NCBI GenBank assembly: GCA_963675185.2
Contig: CAXXOH010000003.1
Location: forward strand, 1,364,001 to 1,428,000
Reading direction: 5' to 3'
DNA: 64,000 nucleotides
Source: Ilyobacter_A sp963675185
Lineage (GTDB): Bacteria > Fusobacteriota > Fusobacteriia > Fusobacteriales > Fusobacteriaceae
Part shown: one piece after another, positions 60,434 through 64,000 of the stretch
How positions within the stretch are numbered: position 1 is the stretch's first letter
Layout of the letters: each line of letters starts with the position of its first letter
Notes under the pieces: generated by a model
Seen by the model: the letters and a program-made list of their open reading frames with translations, nothing else
Told to the model about the DNA's origin: nothing
Databases searched by the model: none
Position numbers and translations under genes: made by a program

Positions 60434-61585
60434 ATGAACTTTAAAAGCTGCTTTTGGGTAGCCTCAAAAATGCTTTTTTCAAATAAATTAAAGACCATGC
60501 TTCCTGTTCTTGGTATACTCATGGGGATAGCCTCGGTTATCACCATATACTCAGTGGCCGAGGGGGGCAAGGCTGCCGTAGAAAAGGACCTGGCATTCCT
60601 GGCCGAAAATAGGGTTATGATAGGCGTGTCAGGGGAAAACGTGTCCAAGAGGGACTATATAAGCATAGAAGATATAGAGATTTTAGAGTCTCTTCCAGGA
60701 GTTAGCTATACTTACATACCGGCCTACGAGATAGACCTGGAAGATTTTTTTATCACAGGCTTGACTTTTGATGCTATTTCGGAAAAGAATTTAATTTTTA
60801 TTTCTGGAAATTCAGGAAAACTTTCTGAAAATGAGATTCTTATAGATGAAAAGTTCGCAGCGGAGAGGTTCGGCACACCGTACGCTGCCGGCAGGGTCCT
60901 TGAGCTCGGGGCAACTGGAAGAAAAGCCAGGTTTGTGGTAAGGGGAGTCTACAAATCTGATGATAGCTTACTTGACAGGTTTGCAGGACAGGGGATAGTG
61001 GACTACAAGGCATACAGAAGCATGATCGGGAGCCCTGAAATATCAAGGGTGCTGGTAGCCTTCGAAGACGGGGAGGACGCCGATGAGCTGTCGCCTATGG
61101 TGATATCCACACTGGAAAAACTCCACAGGAAAAAAGGGATATACACGGTGATGGAAGCCTCTGAAAAATATAAGCGTGTGGAGAATATAAAAAAGACCAT
61201 GAATCTGTTCCTTGCAGCTATAGGTCTTGTGTCGCTCGCTTTCGGGGGCATAGGCATAAGCAACCTCATGGTGATAACGGTGAGGGAGAGGATATCGCAG
61301 ATAGGCATACTAAGGGCCATGGGTGCCAGCAAAGAGTTCATACTGCTTATATTTCTTATAAAGTCAACCGTACTCAGCCTTACGGGCGGGGTGCTGGGCT
61401 TGGCTTCAGGTTATGCCGGGGGTAAGATAGTGGGCAGGCTCATAGGGATAGCGCCAATATTTTTCGCTCATCAGTTTATCTTGGCGGCGTTGGTGTCTGT
61501 GCTGCTCGGGATACTGTTCGGAGTGGTACCCGCAAAGAAGGCAGCCCATATGGACCCGGTGGAAGCGCTTAAGGTAAATTTGTAG
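60434..61585 (+). CDS. MacB/FtsX-type ABC transporter permease
   Basis: The 383-residue product has an N-terminal membrane helix (LKTMLPVLGILMGIASVITIYSV), a periplasmic MacB-like core (about 45-260) and three C-terminal helices (LFLAAIGLVSLAFGGIGISNLMVI, FILLIFLIKSTVLSLTGGVLG, FILAALVSVLLGILFG). It ends PAKKAAHMDPVEALKVNL, a hallmark of the family. There is no ATPase domain and no adjacent ATPase gene, though MacB-type permeases require one. The ATG at 60434 follows AAGGAGGG; an upstream in-frame extension runs into repeat DNA and was rejected. Confidence 0.9.
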   Translation: MNFKSCFWVASKMLFSNKLKTMLPVLGILMGIASVITIYSVAEGGKAAVEKDLAFLAENRVMIGVSGENVSKRDYISIEDIEILESLPGVSYTYIPAYEIDLEDFFITGLTFDAISEKNLIFISGNSGKLSENEILIDEKFAAERFGTPYAAGRVLELGATGRKARFVVRGVYKSDDSLLDRFAGQGIVDYKAYRSMIGSPEISRVLVAFEDGEDADELSPMVISTLEKLHRKKGIYTVMEASEKYKRVENIKKTMNLFLAAIGLVSLAFGGIGISNLMVITVRERISQIGILRAMGASKEFILLIFLIKSTVLSLTGGVLGLASGYAGGKIVGRLIGIAPIFFAHQFILAALVSVLLGILFGVVPAKKAAHMDPVEALKVNL

Positions 61586-61610
61586 ATTAAATATAATATT
61601 AAAAAGATTT

Positions 61611-62762
61611 TAGTCACGAATCTCACGAATTAACTCGAATGTAAAAACATAAAAATACTTTGGACACAGAGTTGCACAGAGGAAAAGAGTAAGTTTCACA
61701 GAGTAACAAAAAAGCATTTAGGCACTCAGAACCTTGCTTAAAGAACTCGAATAATTTGTGAAGATTCGTGTGATTCGTGACAAAAAAGAGTCTTTTGATT
61801 ATAAAGTGTTTCCTCTGTGCAGCTCATGTTTGAAACTCTGAGGGACTCTGTGATGAGAAAAAATTAAAAAAAGAGCTTAGCCACGAATCGCACTAATTGA
61901 CACGAATGTAAAAACATAAAAATATTTTGGACACAGAACTACACAGAGGAAAAGAGTAAGTTTCACAGAGTAATAAAAAAGCATTTAGGCACTCAGAACC
62001 TTGCTTAAAGCTTTTGAATAATTTGTGAAGATTCGTGTGATTCGTGACAAAAAAGAGTCTTTTGATTATAAAGTGTTTCCTCTGTGCAGCTCATGTTTAA
62101 AAAACTCTGAGAAACTCTGTGATCAGAAAAAGATTTAAAAAAAACTTAGCCACGAATCTCACGAATTAACTCGAATGTAAAAACATAAAAATACTTTGGA
62201 CACAGAGTTGCACAGAGGAAAAGAGTAAGTTTCACAGAGTAATAAAAAAGCATTTAGGCACTCAGAACCTTGCTTAAAGCTTTTGAATAATTTGTGAAGA
62301 TTCGTGTGATTCGTGACAAAAAAGAGTCTTTTGATTATAAAGTGTTTCCTCTGTGCAGCTCATGTTTAAAAAACTCTGAGAAACTCTGTGATCAGAAAAA
62401 GATTTAAAAAAAACTTAGCCACGAATCTCACGAATTAACTCGAATGTAAAAACATAAAAATACTTTGGACACAGAGTTGCACAGAGGAAAAGAGTAAGTT
62501 TCACAGAGTAATAAAAAAGCATTTAGGCACAAGAGTGGCTTGCTTAAAGCTTTTCAATAATTTGTGAAGATTCGTGTGATTCGTGACAAAAATATATTTA
62601 ATTTTAAAAGAAATTCTCTGTGCAGCTCATGTTTGAAACTCTGAGGAACTCTGTGATCAGAAAAAGCTTTGAAAAAGAGCTTAGTCACGAATCCTATGAA
62701 TGAGCACTAATAAAAATCTTTAATAATTCGTGAAATTAGTGAAAATTCGTGACAAAAATAGT
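61611..62762 (+). repeat. Tandem array of four ~268-bp A-B-A'-B' repeat units plus a terminal fragment
   Basis: Units start near 61611, 61878, 62147 and 62416. Each reads A (CACGAATCTCACGAATTAAC), B (GGACACAGAGTTGCACAGAG, TTTCACAGAG), a core (GCACTCAGAACCTTGCTTAA), A' (AAGATTCGTGTGATTCGTGA) and B' (CTCTGTGCAGCTCATGTTT, then CTCTGTGATCAG). Units 3 and 4 are identical over most of their length, while the last has a variant core (CACAAGAGTGGCTTGCTT). A final A/A' pair closes the array at about 62681-62762. Confidence 0.93.
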
Positions 62763-62962
62763 TTTTTAGTTTTTATAAAAGAAGTTTTCGATTGTTTTTT
62801 ACATAAATTTAATAATAATTTAACCATATTCGGGTACTATAAGCAAAAGAGTGTTAATTAAGACAGAACAGAGTTTATTCATGATTGACAAGGTAAAGAA
62901 TAACGTTGTCGGAAAACAGTTTGATAAAATTTTATTTTTATCGTAAAGGGGGTGCATATAGC
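62763..62962 (+). other. Leader of the sugar transferase gene
   Basis: AT-rich sequence without an ORF. A TTGACA at 62885 has no good -10 at 17 bases; a TAAAAT near 62925 has a poor -35. A JUMPstart element was not seen. The AAAGGGGGTG before the ATG is the ribosome-binding site. Confidence 0.4.
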
Positions 62963-64000
62963 ATGGATAGGGAAAGGGTGTACAGGTACTTTATAAAAAT
63001 ATTCATGATAGCTATTCAGTTTTTATTTTTCTACAATCTCAGCAAGGTATTCGGTGTAGGGCAGAAGTTGGCAGTTACCAACTTCTTGATATATTTTTTG
63101 CTCAAGATGGTTAAAAACGGGTACAGCTTCAAAACTTTCCTCATATGGGAGGAGCTCAACAGGCAGGTAAAGGTGCATGCAGAATTCCTGGGTGTACTGG
63201 CGATAAGCGACATAGCTTACCCAAAGGAAACCGGGATTTTCAACACGGTGTTAATTGTAGGGATATTTTTCATGTTCAACATGTTTTTGGCGCAGTTTAC
63301 CAGGAAGCTTTTTGTGAAGCAGCTTGAGAAGAAACTCCTCATAATAGGTACGGGCGACACCGCAGAAAAACTTACAGAGATAATAAGCCAAAATAGGTTC
63401 ACCATGTACAAGCTATTGGGCTACGTGCAGTTCAACGACAAGGTGAGAATCGACAGGAAAAGTATAGCCTGTCAGTTTGCCGACTTGGACGGCTACCTGC
63501 AAGACAACAAGGTGGACGAGGTAATAGTGGCACTCCCAAAGGCCACCAAAAAAGATATGATGGAGATAACCGACAAGATAGAGGGTAAGGTAAGGAGGAT
63601 AAAGTACATACCTGAATTGAATGGGGTATTCACCTTCAACTCTGAGGTAGAAGACTACGACGGTGTGATGCTGGTAACAACCTCCCAGGGGATAATCAGC
63701 CTGTGGCAGAGGATCGTTAAAAGGGGTATGGACGTACTAGGGGGAGTTGTAGGGGTAGCAGTATTATTTCCACTGTCTATATACGTGTGGCTGAAGACTG
63801 AAAAACACGAAAGAAAAGGCGGTATTTTTTTCAAACAGCCTAGAATAGCGCTGGCAGGCGGGACCGTAAACATAATTAAGTACAGAAGTATGATAGTAAA
63901 TGCAGAAAAAGTATTGGAAGAGCTCATGGAAAGAGATCCTGGAATAAGAGAAGAGTATCTTACAAACAAGAAGTTGAAAAATGACCCAAGGATAACAAAG
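62963..64000 (+). CDS. Polyprenyl-phosphate sugar phosphotransferase (WbaP/CpsE type), 3' end missing
   Basis: The enzyme transfers a sugar-1-phosphate to undecaprenyl phosphate and starts repeat-unit synthesis. The frame is open for 346 codons to the right edge. It has N-terminal membrane segments (IFMIAIQFLFFYNL, a second around NTVLIVGIFFMFNMFLAQF) and a CoA-binding-like domain (LLIIGTGDTAEKL). A further membrane helix (MDVLGGVVGVAVLFPLSIYVWL) and the start of the catalytic domain (GGIFFKQPRIALAGGTVNIIKYRSM) follow. The conserved C-terminal part lies outside the window. It continues the polysaccharide locus begun by the Wzz and kinase genes. Confidence 0.92.
   Translation, partial: MDRERVYRYFIKIFMIAIQFLFFYNLSKVFGVGQKLAVTNFLIYFLLKMVKNGYSFKTFLIWEELNRQVKVHAEFLGVLAISDIAYPKETGIFNTVLIVGIFFMFNMFLAQFTRKLFVKQLEKKLLIIGTGDTAEKLTEIISQNRFTMYKLLGYVQFNDKVRIDRKSIACQFADLDGYLQDNKVDEVIVALPKATKKDMMEITDKIEGKVRRIKYIPELNGVFTFNSEVEDYDGVMLVTTSQGIISLWQRIVKRGMDVLGGVVGVAVLFPLSIYVWLKTEKHERKGGIFFKQPRIALAGGTVNIIKYRSMIVNAEKVLEELMERDPGIREEYLTNKKLKNDPRITK

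Noticed and set aside
59391..62762. Tandem direct repeats considered as a CRISPR array
   Set aside because: Units of about 268-290 bp are near-identical throughout, with no alternation of short repeats and unique spacers and no cas genes.

Overview
The window looks like chromosomal DNA from a low-GC, Gram-negative anaerobe of the Fusobacteriota, most plausibly the Ilyobacter/Propionigenium/Cetobacterium side of the phylum. This is inference from gene content. Firmicute-like gene order (accB-accC-asp23-amaP-nusB) and AGA/AGG/ATA-rich codon use coexist with outer-membrane proteins (TolC, signal-peptide beta-barrels), and the sugar metabolism is PTS-driven. No rRNA, tRNA, CRISPR array or complete IS element was found.

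Region 1 (1-30 kb) is compact and mostly housekeeping, all on + except one gene. It holds recN (cut by the left edge), a tyrosine-recombinase homologue that has lost catalytic residues, and era. Next come a strong promoter, a structured leader and three tandem genes for near-identical secreted peptides of 46-48 residues. They are followed by a small outer-membrane protein, an orphan cheR, a Cof-type phosphatase and a SNF2 ATPase with a coupled partner. A fructose regulon follows (DeoR-type repressor, two 1-phosphofructokinases, fruABC); its three promoters share one 17-bp operator-like word. Then dnaE, an accB whose biotin-attachment lysine is missing, accC, asp23, amaP, a DUF2273 protein, nusB, a REC-STAS-REC-PP2C phosphatase, bioB, bioF, a DUF504 protein and comM.

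Region 2 (30-53 kb) carries dTDP-rhamnose genes (rfbC, rfbD, rfbB), mntP, alr, and on the minus strand a mannitol-type PTS cluster. That cluster has mtlA-mtlD, a near-identical second EIICB lacking EIIA, a MtlR-like PRD activator and two more divergent EIICBA permeases. glmS sits among them, preceded by a clear glmS ribozyme. Two paralogous sets of outer-membrane protein plus serine/asparagine-rich secreted protein follow.

Region 3 (53-64 kb) is a surface-polysaccharide locus on +: Wzz-like protein, tyrosine kinase, PHP-type phosphatase and an undecaprenyl-phosphate sugar transferase cut by the right edge. Between them lie TolC, HlyD and MacB/FtsX-type genes with no ATPase.

The most unusual signal is a family of intergenic repeats that starts abruptly at about 30.6 kb and fills nearly every large intergenic gap up to 62.8 kb. 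Two modules (A and B) and their reverse complements are often arranged A-B-A'-B', an interleaved order that cannot fold as simple nested hairpins. Some copies form young tandem arrays (3 x about 290 bp, 4 x about 268 bp), and one 108-bp block recurs perfectly in inverted orientation 12 kb away. A small GxxExxY-family gene (PD-(D/E)XK nuclease-like) sits inside the repeats, with A' ending just before its ribosome-binding site and an A copy just after its stop. A repeat-plus-nuclease-like-gene system, analogous to REP elements with their RAYT transposase, is the main hypothesis. Hand-counted positions of short sites may be off by a base or two.
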